64,000 nt of DNA from an uncultured Prevotellaceae bacterium (GCA_947166305.1 CAMVDV010000007.1:1-64000); one strand, 5' to 3'. Shown: positions 43,532 through 53,092, numbered from the stretch's first letter. Notes: a model not told the origin generated them from the letters alone. Numbers and translations: made by a program.

Positions 43532-45070
43532 ATGAAAACATTCGAAAACCTTGAAATCTGGTGGGTGACTGGCGCACAGTTGCTCTACGGAGGTGACGCC
43601 GTCGCCACAGTCGATGCACACTCAAAAGAAATGGTGGCAGGACTCAACGCCGCCGGAAACATTCCGGTCAACATCGTGTACAAAGGCACGGCCAACTCAA
43701 GCAAAGAAGTCGAAACCGTCATGCAAGCCGCCACTGCCGACGAGAAATGCATCGGCGTCATCACCTGGATGCACACCTTCTCACCAGCCAAGATGTGGAT
43801 CAAAGGTCTGCAAGCACTGCGAAAGCCATTGCTACACTTCCACACACAGTACAACGCCGAAATTCCCTGGAGCACCATCGACATGGACTTCATGAACCTC
43901 AACCAAAGCGCACACGGCGACATAGAGTTCGGCCACATCTGCACCCGGATGCGCATCCCGCGCAAAGTCGTATGCGGCTACTGGAAAGACCCCGAACCAC
44001 AAAGGAAAATCGCCGTCTGGGCACGCGTCGCAGCCGGCGTGGCCGACGCTAAGAAAGTTCGCTGCCTGATGTTCGGCATGAACATGAACAACGTAGCAGT
44101 CACCGATGGCGACCGCGTAGAGTTCGAACAACGACTCGGCTATCATGTCGACTACTATCCCGTCAGTTCCCTCATGGAGTATTACAAAAAAGTGACCGAC
44201 AAGGAAGCCGACGAACTCGTCGAGGAATACAAGAAACGCTACACAATACAGATAGGCGAAAGCGGCGAACAGGTTTACTGGGAGAAAGTGAAGAACTCCG
44301 CAAAAGCCGAGATTGCCCTTCGCCGCGTACTGAAGGACGAAGGAGCCACAGCCTTCACCACCAACTTCGACGACCTGGGCGATGCCGACACCGACGCACC
44401 CGACTTCCGCGGATTCGACCAAATACCCGGCCTCGCTTCGCAGCGACTCATGGAGGAAGGCTACGGCTTCGGCGCAGAAGGCGACTGGAAGACTGCCTGC
44501 CTCTTTCGCACCCTCTGGGTCATCCAGCAAGGCATGCCATCGGGTTGCTCGTTCCTTGAGGACTACACGCTGAACTTCGACGGCGAACGCAGCTCGTGCC
44601 TGCAGAGCCACATGCTCGAGATTTGCCCGCTCATTGCAAGCGACAAGCCTAAGCTCGAGGTTCACTTCCTCGGCATCGGCATCCGCAAGCAGCCGACAGC
44701 CCGCCTCGTCTTCACATCAAAGACAGGCCACGGCATCAAGGCAACCGTGGTGGATCTGGGCAACCGGTTCCGACTCATCTCGCAGGAGGTGGAGTGCATC
44801 GAGCCAAAGCCTATGCCTCATCTGCCCGTTGCAAGTGCCCTGTGGGTGCCGCAGCCGTCGTTCGAGGTCGGTGCAGGAGCTTGGATTCTTGCCGGCGGAA
44901 CGCACCACTCGGCCTTCTCCTACGACATCACCGAGGAGTACTGGGAGGACTTCGCCGAGATAGCTGGCATCGAATATGTCAAGATAAACAAGCAGACGGA
45001 CACCTACGAGTTCAAGCAGATGCTGCGCAACAATGAGGTTTACTATATGTTGAACAAAGCCTTGAAGTGA
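43532..45070 (+). CDS. araA: L-arabinose isomerase
   Basis: 512 residues, family length. EIWWVTGAQLLYGGDAV at the N-terminus, GVITWMHTFSPAKMWIKGL, LHFHTQYNAEIPW, and the metal-site region FRGFDQIPGLASQRLMEEGYGFGAEGDWK with MLEICP and the C-terminal GGTHHSAFSYD hold conserved Glu and His residues. It isomerises L-arabinose to L-ribulose with a divalent metal, in the cytoplasm. Between araD and the kinase gene in the same operon. Confidence 0.97.
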   Translation: MKTFENLEIWWVTGAQLLYGGDAVATVDAHSKEMVAGLNAAGNIPVNIVYKGTANSSKEVETVMQAATADEKCIGVITWMHTFSPAKMWIKGLQALRKPLLHFHTQYNAEIPWSTIDMDFMNLNQSAHGDIEFGHICTRMRIPRKVVCGYWKDPEPQRKIAVWARVAAGVADAKKVRCLMFGMNMNNVAVTDGDRVEFEQRLGYHVDYYPVSSLMEYYKKVTDKEADELVEEYKKRYTIQIGESGEQVYWEKVKNSAKAEIALRRVLKDEGATAFTTNFDDLGDADTDAPDFRGFDQIPGLASQRLMEEGYGFGAEGDWKTACLFRTLWVIQQGMPSGCSFLEDYTLNFDGERSSCLQSHMLEICPLIASDKPKLEVHFLGIGIRKQPTARLVFTSKTGHGIKATVVDLGNRFRLISQEVECIEPKPMPHLPVASALWVPQPSFEVGAGAWILAGGTHHSAFSYDITEEYWEDFAEIAGIEYVKINKQTDTYEFKQMLRNNEVYYMLNKALK

Positions 45071-45072
45071 AC

Positions 45073-46659
45073 ATGGATGCAAAGCAGACAATCGAAAGTG
45101 GCAAAGCCATCCTTGGCATAGAGCTTGGCTCCACACGCATCAAGGCTGTCCTGACTGACCAAGCGGGCAAACCCCTCGCGGCAGGTGCCTTCGAGTGGGA
45201 GAACCAATTGGCCGACGGCCTGTGGACCTACAACATTGACTCCATTTGGGAAGGGCTGCAGGCGTGCTATGCAGACCTCCGCAAGGACGTGGGCAGTCGG
45301 TATGGCTGCGAGATAGAAAGCCTTGCCGCCATGGGCTTTTCGGCGATGATGCATGGCTACATGGCTTTCGACGAAAGGCAGAAGATTCTTGTCCCCTTCC
45401 GCACTTGGCGCAACACGAATACTGGTCGTGCCGCTGCCGAGCTCTCCAAGCTCTTCGACTACAACATTCCTCTTCGATGGAGCATATCGCATCTCTATCA
45501 GTGCATCATCGAAGGAGATGAGCACGTGAAGGATATCAGGTATCTGACCACGCTGGCCGGGTATGTCCACTGGCAGCTGACGGGTGAGTTCGTGCTGGGC
45601 GTGGGTGATGCCTCAGGTATGATACCTGTTGACCCGGCCACGAAGACCTACGATGCCGCAATGGTTGAGAAGTTCGACCGCCTCGTTGCTCCCAAGGGCT
45701 ATCCGTGGAAGTTGTCGGACATCCTGCCTCGGTCGCTTTGTGCAGGCGAGAGTGCCGGTTTCCTCACTGCCGAGGGAGCCAAGCGCCTCGATGCCTCCGG
45801 CCATCTGAAGCATGGCTGCCCCGTTTGTCCACCAGAGGGCGACGCCGGCACAGGCATGGTAGCGACGAACGCCGTAAAGCAACGGACGGGTAACGTCTCG
45901 GCCGGCACGTCGTCGTTCTCAATGATAGTGCTCGAGAAGCCGCTGAGCAAACCCTACGAGGCCATTGACCTCGTCACCACGCCCGACGGCTCGCTCGTGG
46001 CAATGGTACACTGCAACAACTGCACTTCCGACATCAACGCCTGGGTTGGGCTCTTCCGAGAGTTCCAACAGATGCTTGGACTTCCGATCGACACGAACGA
46101 ACTGTACAACAAACTCTTCAGCAAGGCGCTCGAAGGCGATGCTGACTGCGGAGGACTGATGGCTTTCAACTACGTCAGCGGCGAGCCCATAACGGGCATG
46201 GCAGAAGGGCGTCCGCTCTTCGTCCGCTCGGCGAACGACAAGTTCTGCCTTGCCAATTTCATGCGTGCCCAGCTCTATGGGGCTATCGGCGTGTTGAAGC
46301 TCGGTAACGACATCCTGCTGAAGGAAGAAAAGGTAAAAGTGGACCGCATCACAGGTCACGGCGGATACTTCAAGACTCCGGGCGTGGGTCAGCGCATACT
46401 GGCGGCAGCCCTGGGTTCGCCCATCTCCGTTATGGAGACCGCCGGCGAGGGAGGTGCTTGGGGCATCGCACTGCTGGCAGGATACCTCATCGCAGGGAAC
46501 GGCCAAACTCTTGCCGACTACCTCGATTCGCAAGTCTTTGCCGGCAACACAGGCACTTCGGTGGAGCCGACCGCCGAAGACGTCGCCGGATTTGAGAAGT
46601 ACATCGAGACCTACAAGCGGTGCCTTCCCATCGAGCAGGCTGCTGTCGAGCACAAATAG
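45073..46659 (+). CDS. araB: FGGY-family kinase, probable ribulokinase
   Basis: About 528 residues. FGGY layout: GIELGSTRIKAVLTDQ at the ATP site, AMGFSAMMHGYM, PFRTWRNTNT, GDASGMIPVD, GTGMVATNAV, SAGTSSFSMI and a C-terminal GHGGYFKTPGVGQRILAAAL. Such proteins are often named xylulokinase, but their place directly after araD-araA argues for ribulokinase; sequence alone does not settle it. The ATG at 45073 is 2 bases past the araA stop; an in-frame GTG at 45067 overlaps that stop and is an alternative. Confidence 0.85.
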   Translation: MDAKQTIESGKAILGIELGSTRIKAVLTDQAGKPLAAGAFEWENQLADGLWTYNIDSIWEGLQACYADLRKDVGSRYGCEIESLAAMGFSAMMHGYMAFDERQKILVPFRTWRNTNTGRAAAELSKLFDYNIPLRWSISHLYQCIIEGDEHVKDIRYLTTLAGYVHWQLTGEFVLGVGDASGMIPVDPATKTYDAAMVEKFDRLVAPKGYPWKLSDILPRSLCAGESAGFLTAEGAKRLDASGHLKHGCPVCPPEGDAGTGMVATNAVKQRTGNVSAGTSSFSMIVLEKPLSKPYEAIDLVTTPDGSLVAMVHCNNCTSDINAWVGLFREFQQMLGLPIDTNELYNKLFSKALEGDADCGGLMAFNYVSGEPITGMAEGRPLFVRSANDKFCLANFMRAQLYGAIGVLKLGNDILLKEEKVKVDRITGHGGYFKTPGVGQRILAAALGSPISVMETAGEGGAWGIALLAGYLIAGNGQTLADYLDSQVFAGNTGTSVEPTAEDVAGFEKYIETYKRCLPIEQAAVEHK

Positions 46660-46724
46660 ACGGAAACCGCCAGGGGCAGACACCCACCGCGGAATGCGAC
46701 GTGTCCGCCCTTGGCATTCTGCAA

Positions 46725-46812
46725 CACCGCACGCGACGATGCCAATCGCCGCACGCGGAGATCAGCAACGCCGCACGCGGAGATTCTCATCGCCGCACGC
46801 GGCGTTTTCTGT
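46725..46812. repeat. 22-bp array, GC-rich type (4 units)
   Basis: Units at 46725, 46747, 46769 and 46791; three begin CGCCGCACGCGG and the first CACCGCACGCG. A degenerate fifth may precede at 46703. It begins about 65 bases after the araB stop. Confidence 0.9.
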
Positions 46813-46862
46813 CCCCCTGCAGTGCATTCTGCATCAAAGCACAATAATTTTGATTTCTTAAT

Positions 46863-46893
46863 TTTGAATTTCGGATTATATTGTGTACCTTTG
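46863..46893 (+). promoter_or_regulatory. Promoter of the DUF2723 gene, both elements
   Basis: TTTG at 46863-46866, 19 bases, then TACCTTTG at 46886-46893: an exact Bacteroidetes consensus. Start codon 47 bases downstream. Confidence 0.8.
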
Positions 46894-46940
46894 CACGCGC
46901 TTTTATACATTATATAATATATTATATCACGTTATAAGGG

Positions 46941-49900
46941 ATGAGACATTTCAGACTTATCGACAACCTGATGGGGTGGCTCACCTTCGCCATTGCAGCC
47001 TACGTCTATTGCAGCACGGTGGAGCCCACGGCGAGCTTTTGGGACTGCCCCGAGTTCATAACCACAGCTTACAAGCTGGAAGTAGGGCATCCACCTGGGG
47101 CACCCTTCTTCATGCTCACCGCCAACCTCTTCACGCAGTTGGTCGATGACCCGACAAAGGTCGCCCTCATGGTCAACATGATGAGCGCCCTCTTCAGTGC
47201 AGCCTGCATCATGTTCCTCTTCTGGAGCATCAGTCACTTGGCACGCAAGCTCGTGGGCAAGGACGGCAGGGTGCAGACCCTGGCACAGCTCATCACGGTG
47301 GAGGCCAGCGCACTGACCGGCGCACTGGTCTATACCTTCAGCGACACCTTCTGGTTCAGCGCAGTAGAGGGAGAGGTCTATGCCTACAGCAGCCTGTTCA
47401 CTGCCGTCGTCTTCTGGCTGATGCTCAAGTGGGAAGACCATGCCGACGAGCCTGGCAGCGACCGCTGGCTCATCCTCATCGCCTACCTCACGGGTCTCAG
47501 CATCGGTGTGCATCTGCTCAACCTGCTCTGCCTGCCTGCCCTCGTGCTCATCTTCTACTACCGCAAGGTGAAGAATGCCACCACCAAGGGCGCACTGCTC
47601 TCGCTGGCAGGCAGCGGAGTGCTCATTGCCGCCGTGCTCTATGGCATCGTGCCAGGCATCGTCAAGGTGGGCGGATGGTTCGAGTTGCTCTTTGTCAACA
47701 CCCTGGGTATGCCCTTCAACACCGGCGTCATCGTCTACATCGCCCTGCTCACGGGCACAGTGCTGTGGGCCATTTGGGAGACCATCCGACAGGAGAGCCG
47801 CATCCGCATGACGGTGTCCTTCCTGCTGAGCGTGGGAATGCTGGGCATCCCCTTCTACGGCTACGGCTGGAAGAGCATTGCCTGCGGCATCGTAGTGCTG
47901 GCCCTGCTCTTCGTGGCACTCGGATGGAGGAAGGACGGCAAGCACGTCGTCACAGCTCGCCTCATGAACACCTCGCTTCTCTGTATGCTCATGATCATGA
48001 TAGGCTACAGCTCCTATGCCGTCATCGTCATCCGTAGCGCTGCCAACACGCCCATGGATCAGAACTCACCCGAGGACATCTTCACGCTGGGCACCTACCT
48101 GAGCCGCGAACAGTACGGCGACCGGCCGCTCCTCTACGGCCCTGCCTACACCAGCCAAGTGCTGCTCAAGCCCGACGGCAACTACTGTGTGCCCGTCAGC
48201 GAACAGGGTGCACCCGTCTATCAGCGCAAGGAGAAACAGACACCCGACGAGCCGGACCGCTACGAGCTGCAGCGATACAAGACAGACTACGTCTATCAGC
48301 AGAACATGCTCTTCCCCCGAATGTACAGCGAGGCACACGCCGGAGCCTACGAGAGCTGGATGGGAGGCGTGAAGGGAACCGTCAAGACCTATGAACGCTG
48401 CGGCGAGATGGTGCAGATCAAGACGCCTACACAGCTCGAGAACCTGCGTTTCTTCCTCAGCTATCAGGTCAACTTCATGTACTGGCGATACTTCATGTGG
48501 AACTTTGCAGGCCGGCAGAACGACCTGCAGGGCAATGGCGAATGGGAGCACGGCAACTGGATTACCGGCATTCCCTTCCTGGACAACATACGCCTGGGCG
48601 ACCAGAGCAAACTGCCAAGCGAACTGCGAGAGAACAAGGGCCACAACGTCTTCTACTGCCTGCCCTTGCTGCTCGGACTCATCGGCATTCTCTGGCAACT
48701 CTTCAAGAACGACGGGGAAGAGCGCGGCGAGGGAGAGAAACAGTTCGGCATCGTCTTCTTTCTCTTCTTCATGACGGGCCTCGCCATCGTGCTCTATCTC
48801 AACCAGACTCCCATGCAGCCTCGCGAACGAGACTATGCCTATGCCGGCTCATTCTATGCCTATAGCATCTGGGTGGGCCTCGGTGTGGCCGGAATCGCCT
48901 ACTATTTGCAGAAACTGCTTCGGAACGACACCGTTTGCGCCGCACTCAGTTGCCTCTGTGTGCTCGTTCCTCTGCAAATGGCGGGACAGACTTGGGACGA
49001 CCACGACCGCTCCGGCCGCTACACCTGCCGCGACTTCGGCCGCAACTATCTCGAGTCGCTGCCAAAAGGCAACTTCCCCATCATCTATACTAACGGCGAC
49101 AACGACACCTTCCCTCTCTGGTATGCCCAGGAGACCGAGGGCTTCCGCACCGATGCCCGCGTCTGCAACCTCTCATATCTGCAGACCGACTGGTACATCG
49201 ACCAGATGAAGCGCCCTGCCTACGACTCCCCTGCCGTGCCCATCCACTGGAGCAGGCTGCAATATGTGGCAGGCACCCGCGAAGGAGTCACCGTCCGGCC
49301 GGGCACTCTCGAACGCTTCATCGAGTCCTTCCAAGGCGACCCCGCCGAGCTGCGACAGCTCCTTGGCGACGATCCCTTCGACCTCCGCAACATCATCGAC
49401 AAATGGGTGCTCAATGAGAACCCAGACTTGCGCTTCATACCCACCGACAGCATCGTGCTCACCGTGGACAAGGAGGCTGTGCGGCGAAGCGGCATGATGA
49501 TAGCGGCCGACAGCATTCCCGACAAGATGCACATCAGCCTGAAGGGGAAGCGTGCGGTCTACAAGAGCGAAATGATGATGTATGAGATGATGGCCCAGTG
49601 CAATTGGGAGCGTCCGCTCTATATGGCTATGACCGTAGGGCCTGAGAACAAGGCCACCGTGCAGGACTTCTTCGTGCAGGAGGGTCTTGTTTACCGCATC
49701 ACACCCTTCAACACGGCGAAGAGCGGAAAGAACATCGACACGGAGAAGATGTACGAGAACCTCATGACGCGCTTTGCCTTCGGCGGCATAGACAAGCCCG
49801 GCATCTACCTCGACGAGACGGTGATGCGTATGTGCAGCACGCACCGACGCATCTTCTCGCAGTTGGCGCTGAGGCTCGTGCAGGAGGGTAAGCTCGACAA

Positions 49901-50315
49901 GGCCGAGAAGGTCGTGGCAAAGGCTGAGCAGGCCATCCCGTCGTTCGCCGTGCCTCACAGCTTCAGCAGCGGCTCTCTCGACATGGCTCGCGTGTGGGCC
50001 ACCCTCGGGAAGTACAAGGAGGCAGGCGACATCGCCTATCCCGTGGCACTTCAGGCCAAGGAATACCTCGACTGGTATGCCGCCTTGCCCGACAACATCC
50101 TGCGCATCAGCGAGAAGGACTGCTACTACTATCTCTACCAGATGCACTCGGCGCTGGGCATCCTGGAGAGCACTTCCAACCCCAAGACACAGGAACTCTC
50201 CAAACAGCTCGACCTCTACAACCAGCTCATCCAGGGACGTCTCTACGGAAGCGTCGGCATGAGTCAGGCTGAGCCCGAGGCCGAGGAGTATGAGGAGGAC
50301 TCCGTGGAGGAGTGA
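46941..50315 (+). CDS. DUF2723 large membrane protein, glycosyltransferase-like
   Basis: 1124 residues. Eight or more helices at the N-terminus, with TASFWDCPEFITTAYKLEVG followed by HPPGAPFFML, the DUF2723 signature, in which the acidic D/E after a Trp resembles the catalytic loop of GT-C enzymes such as protein O-mannosyltransferases. A second helical block (about 560-690) contains NQTPMQPRERDYAYAGSFYA. The C-terminal 430 residues are soluble, outside, and end with helical repeats. The family is Bacteroidetes-wide, unproved, probably a lipid-linked sugar transferase for surface glycosylation. Followed 15 bp later by a polysaccharide deacetylase. Confidence 0.9.
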   Translation: MRHFRLIDNLMGWLTFAIAAYVYCSTVEPTASFWDCPEFITTAYKLEVGHPPGAPFFMLTANLFTQLVDDPTKVALMVNMMSALFSAACIMFLFWSISHLARKLVGKDGRVQTLAQLITVEASALTGALVYTFSDTFWFSAVEGEVYAYSSLFTAVVFWLMLKWEDHADEPGSDRWLILIAYLTGLSIGVHLLNLLCLPALVLIFYYRKVKNATTKGALLSLAGSGVLIAAVLYGIVPGIVKVGGWFELLFVNTLGMPFNTGVIVYIALLTGTVLWAIWETIRQESRIRMTVSFLLSVGMLGIPFYGYGWKSIACGIVVLALLFVALGWRKDGKHVVTARLMNTSLLCMLMIMIGYSSYAVIVIRSAANTPMDQNSPEDIFTLGTYLSREQYGDRPLLYGPAYTSQVLLKPDGNYCVPVSEQGAPVYQRKEKQTPDEPDRYELQRYKTDYVYQQNMLFPRMYSEAHAGAYESWMGGVKGTVKTYERCGEMVQIKTPTQLENLRFFLSYQVNFMYWRYFMWNFAGRQNDLQGNGEWEHGNWITGIPFLDNIRLGDQSKLPSELRENKGHNVFYCLPLLLGLIGILWQLFKNDGEERGEGEKQFGIVFFLFFMTGLAIVLYLNQTPMQPRERDYAYAGSFYAYSIWVGLGVAGIAYYLQKLLRNDTVCAALSCLCVLVPLQMAGQTWDDHDRSGRYTCRDFGRNYLESLPKGNFPIIYTNGDNDTFPLWYAQETEGFRTDARVCNLSYLQTDWYIDQMKRPAYDSPAVPIHWSRLQYVAGTREGVTVRPGTLERFIESFQGDPAELRQLLGDDPFDLRNIIDKWVLNENPDLRFIPTDSIVLTVDKEAVRRSGMMIAADSIPDKMHISLKGKRAVYKSEMMMYEMMAQCNWERPLYMAMTVGPENKATVQDFFVQEGLVYRITPFNTAKSGKNIDTEKMYENLMTRFAFGGIDKPGIYLDETVMRMCSTHRRIFSQLALRLVQEGKLDKAEKVVAKAEQAIPSFAVPHSFSSGSLDMARVWATLGKYKEAGDIAYPVALQAKEYLDWYAALPDNILRISEKDCYYYLYQMHSALGILESTSNPKTQELSKQLDLYNQLIQGRLYGSVGMSQAEPEAEEYEEDSVEE

Positions 50316-50330
50316 TAAAACCGGACTTCT

Positions 50331-50945
50331 GTGTTCATCGAGCAGCCTCCAAGACTATTCCGCTGGTTCTATCCCCACGCACTGTGGAGGATAGAACCCG
50401 AGCGGCGGGCTGTCTATCTCACCTTCGACGACGGTCCCATCCCTGAGGCCACACCCTTCATCCTCGACGTGCTCGACCGTTTCGACGCAAAGGCCACCTT
50501 CTTCATGGTGGGCGACAACGCCGTGAAGTATCCACACTTGGTGGACGAGGTGAGAAGGAGGGGACATCGCATCGGCAACCACACCTTCAACCACCTCTCG
50601 GGAGCACGTCACACGCCATGGACGTACCTCTCCAACGTGCTGAAGGCCAACGAAGTGCTCCACACCGACCTTTTCCGGCCACCGCATGGATGGATAGGTA
50701 TGGTGCAATACCGTGTGCTCCGATACTGCGGCCTGAAGGTGGTGATGTGGGACGTAGTGACGCGCGACTACAGCCGCCTGCTCACGGCCGACGACGTCGT
50801 GAACAATGTGAAGCGATACGCACGCCCTGGCAGCATCATCACGCTCCACGACTCGCTCAAGAGCATTGACAAGCTCAAACATGCCTTGCCCGAGATTCTG
50901 GTATGGCTGAAGCAAGAAGGATATGAGCTCGGCATTATTGAATAG
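50331..50945 (+). CDS. Polysaccharide deacetylase (NodB homology)
   Basis: 204 residues, GTG start at 50331. NodB motifs: YLTFDDGP (catalytic base Asp plus metal Asp), HTFNHLS (metal His pair), DLFRPPHGW, MWDVVTRDY and LHDS near the end. No signal peptide is apparent (MFIEQPPRLFRWFYPHALWR), so it may act in the cytoplasm or be membrane-attached. It removes N- or O-acetyl groups from carbohydrates such as peptidoglycan. Overlaps the start of queG by 23 bases. Confidence 0.9.
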   Translation: MFIEQPPRLFRWFYPHALWRIEPERRAVYLTFDDGPIPEATPFILDVLDRFDAKATFFMVGDNAVKYPHLVDEVRRRGHRIGNHTFNHLSGARHTPWTYLSNVLKANEVLHTDLFRPPHGWIGMVQYRVLRYCGLKVVMWDVVTRDYSRLLTADDVVNNVKRYARPGSIITLHDSLKSIDKLKHALPEILVWLKQEGYELGIIE

Positions 50946-51879
50946 CAACGCAGTCAAAGCCCAGGCCAAACGCTTGGGCTTTGTTGCATGTGGACTGGCT
51001 CCGGCAGAGCCCGTGGCTGAGCCTTTTGCCGCACACCTGCGGCGGTGGCTGAGCCTGGGCTACTGCGCCGACATGGACTATATGCGCCGCAACGTCGACA
51101 AGCGCCTGGACCCCAGGCTCCTCATGCCCGGCGTGCGCACCATCGTGAGCCTTGCCATGAACTTCATGCCTGCCCGCTTCCAGCCCGCCATCAGCCTTTA
51201 TGCTCAGGGAAAAGACTACCACGACGTCCTGCGCGAACGTATGTTCCGCCTCATGGCCGACATGGGTCTGGAGGGACGCGCCTTCGTCGACACCGCCCCC
51301 GTGCTGGAGCGCTACTGGGCATGGCGCAGCGGAGTGGGCGTCATCGCCGGCCCCGGCGGCTTCATCAGCGTGCCGAACTGCGGACCGACCGTCTTCCTTG
51401 GAGAATTATTCCTGACGGAGGAGGCAGACAAGTATGATAGCCCCCTCCCCGCTCCCCCTTTGGGGGAGTGCCTCATTGCCGCTAAAAACACTTGCCAATT
51501 CAACGAGATTGAGGCACTCCCCCAAAGGGGGAGCGGGGAGGGGGCTTTTTGTCCTGCCCTCACCCCCGAGGGCCTCGATGCACGACGGTGCATCAGCTAT
51601 CAGACCATCGAGCACCGTGGGCCTTTGCCCGACGGGTTCCGACTGCACCAGACCTTCTACGGATGCGACCGCTGCCTGCGCGCCACGCCCGGATTTGCCG
51701 AGGCTAAACCCACTGAAGAGCCTGACTTCCAGCCAACTGACGCGCTCCTGGAGATGACGCCCGACGATTGGTTCTCGCTCACGGTGGAGCAATATCGGAG
51801 CCTCTTCAAAGGCTCTGCCGTGAAGCGCGCCAAGTATGAAGGCCTCATGCGCAACATCGCGTGCTGGCTCAGAAAATAG
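50923..51879 (+). CDS. queG: Epoxyqueuosine reductase, altered and possibly inactive
   Basis: 318 residues, open throughout. The cobalamin-binding N-terminal part is normal (KAQAKRLGFVACGLAPAEP, DYMRRNVDKRLDPRLLMPG, TAPVLERYWAWRSGVGVIA, FISVPNCGPTVFLGELFLTEEADKYD). At residue 173 a 108-bp palindromic element (36 codons) begins, and the usual CxxCxxCxxxCP motif is missing there; downstream DARRCISYQTIEHRG resumes. The second cluster site reads CDRCLRATP, with Thr where the third Cys is expected. QueG reduces epoxyqueuosine to queuosine in tRNA and needs two [4Fe-4S] clusters, so this copy may be non-functional or work differently. No other que gene lies nearby. Confidence 0.85.
   Translation: MSSALLNSNAVKAQAKRLGFVACGLAPAEPVAEPFAAHLRRWLSLGYCADMDYMRRNVDKRLDPRLLMPGVRTIVSLAMNFMPARFQPAISLYAQGKDYHDVLRERMFRLMADMGLEGRAFVDTAPVLERYWAWRSGVGVIAGPGGFISVPNCGPTVFLGELFLTEEADKYDSPLPAPPLGECLIAAKNTCQFNEIEALPQRGSGEGAFCPALTPEGLDARRCISYQTIEHRGPLPDGFRLHQTFYGCDRCLRATPGFAEAKPTEEPDFQPTDALLEMTPDDWFSLTVEQYRSLFKGSAVKRAKYEGLMRNIACWLRK
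51439..51546. repeat. 108-bp perfect inverted-repeat element in queG
   Basis: Arms of 37 bases (51439-51475, 51510-51546) are exact reverse complements with a 34-base spacer; each arm contains its own hairpin CTCCCCCTTTGGGGGAG. Length is 36 codons in frame, with no stop codon. Encoded peptide SPLPAPPLGECLIAAKNT continues with CQFNEIEALPQRGSGEGA. Confidence 0.95.
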
Positions 51880-51957
51880 ACTTTCTCCCCCTCGCGGCAG
51901 CGACATTTCGTTCCTTCTTATGGCTTGTTTCCACACACTCTGCACGGCTCTCCCACA

Positions 51958-52023
51958 CGTCGCAGCCGGAGATTGCAAACGTCGCAGCCGGAGATTGCAA
52001 ACGTCGCAGCCTGCGTTTTTTCA
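51958..52023. repeat. 22-bp array, CGTCGCAGCC type (3 units)
   Basis: Units at 51958 and 51980 are identical and start CGTCGCAGCCGGAGATTGCA; the third at 52002 diverges after CGTCGCAGCC into a T-run (GCGTTTTTT), giving a terminator-like end after queG. Confidence 0.9.
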
Positions 52024-52078
52024 CCCCGCTGCCGGTGGCAATCATTCGGCAGTGCAGTAGGCTCATTCTCTGGGTAAA

Positions 52079-52271
52079 CCCAAATCGGTCATTAGAATTT
52101 TAGTCAGCGTGCATTTCTTCTTAGAGCAGGTTTTCGTCTTATGTAAGGGAGCAATGCGGGCATTGTGACCGCACATAAGGCGGAAAGATGCCAAGAAGAA
52201 ATGTGCGAGGAATAAAATAGAAGTTCTTAGATTCATATCTTTGAGTCCTTCGTTCTAATGACCGATTTGGG
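52079..52271. repeat. 193-bp nested inverted-repeat element
   Basis: Outer 19-bp arms (52079-52097 and 52253-52271, CCCAAATCGGTCATTAGAA) are exact reverse complements. Inside are an 11-bp pair (52112-52122/52193-52203, CATTTCTTCTT) and a 7-bp pair (52138-52144/52173-52179, CTTATGT), all in nested order, so a single strand would fold into one long hairpin. This looks like a MITE or a structured RNA. No gene is present from 51880 to 52362. Confidence 0.75.
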
Positions 52272-52362
52272 GTAAAGCAATCCCCCATTCGAGCACCACG
52301 GGAGGACGTGTCAAAATACCAATATAGATACAATAAGACTTCCTCTCTCCACTCGTAGCACG

Positions 52363-53082
52363 TCAGCCCAATCCGATATGGCTGAGGAAGCGCCGGGAGT
52401 CGCAGTTCATGATGAGCCCTTCGGGGAACTCCGTCTCCTGCAGGAGCGGTCGGAGAAAGTCAAAATTCCCGATGGAATGGGAGAAATGTGCATCGCTCGA
52501 GAGGATGACGGGCACTTCGTATCGCTTGCAGAGGCGCAGGATTTCGAGGTTGTTGGCGCGTGCCGACAGCTTCTTCCGGACGGGGTTGAGGCTGCTATTG
52601 TTGATTTCGAGCAGTGTGCCCGTGTCCTTCGCCGCCAGGACAATCGGTTCGAAGAGGAGGTCAGCGGTGCCGTCGCCCGGGTGAGAGATGATGTGTGTCC
52701 ACGGATTGCGTATGGCGTTGATCATGCCCTGGGTGTTCTCTTCGATGCTACCCCCCTGCCAGCAGAGCGCATGGATGCCGGCGATGCGCACCTCGAGCAG
52801 CGGATAGATGGTCTCATCGAGGTCGAGTGTGCCCTTGGTGTCCAGTATGTTCAGCTCGGCACCAAGCAGCAGTCGGAGGCTTCCCCACTGCCTTGGCACC
52901 ACATGGAGGTTGCGGAAATAGATGGGATGGCAGGTGCCTGGGATGCCCGGAGCGTGCTCCGTAATGCCCAGAACCTCAAGGTGTTTCTCCTGAGCCGCTG
53001 CCACCATCTCCTGCAGGGTGCTGAAGGCGTGACCGCTCATCACGGTGTGCGTGTGGACATCAAGTTTCGAGTCGTAATTCAT
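52363..53082 (-). CDS. PHP-domain phosphatase, YcdX-like
   Basis: 239 residues. PHP metal-binding motifs: LDVHTHTVMSGHAFS at the N-terminus, GITEHAPG near 40, GAELNILD near 75, IISHPGDG near 135 and ILSSDAHFSHSIG near 195. This matches the trinuclear-zinc YcdX group, hydrolases of phosphate esters. Adjacent to and 11 bp before (downstream of) the RluA-family gene on the same strand; substrate unknown. Confidence 0.9.
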   Translation of the reverse strand: MNYDSKLDVHTHTVMSGHAFSTLQEMVAAAQEKHLEVLGITEHAPGIPGTCHPIYFRNLHVVPRQWGSLRLLLGAELNILDTKGTLDLDETIYPLLEVRIAGIHALCWQGGSIEENTQGMINAIRNPWTHIISHPGDGTADLLFEPIVLAAKDTGTLLEINNSSLNPVRKKLSARANNLEILRLCKRYEVPVILSSDAHFSHSIGNFDFLRPLLQETEFPEGLIMNCDSRRFLSHIGLG

Positions 53083-53092
53083 AGTTCGCAGT

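Noticed and set aside
52139..52333. 64-codon minus-strand frame in the inverted-repeat element
   Set aside because: It follows the repeat structure, has no family features and no ribosome-binding site that I can defend.
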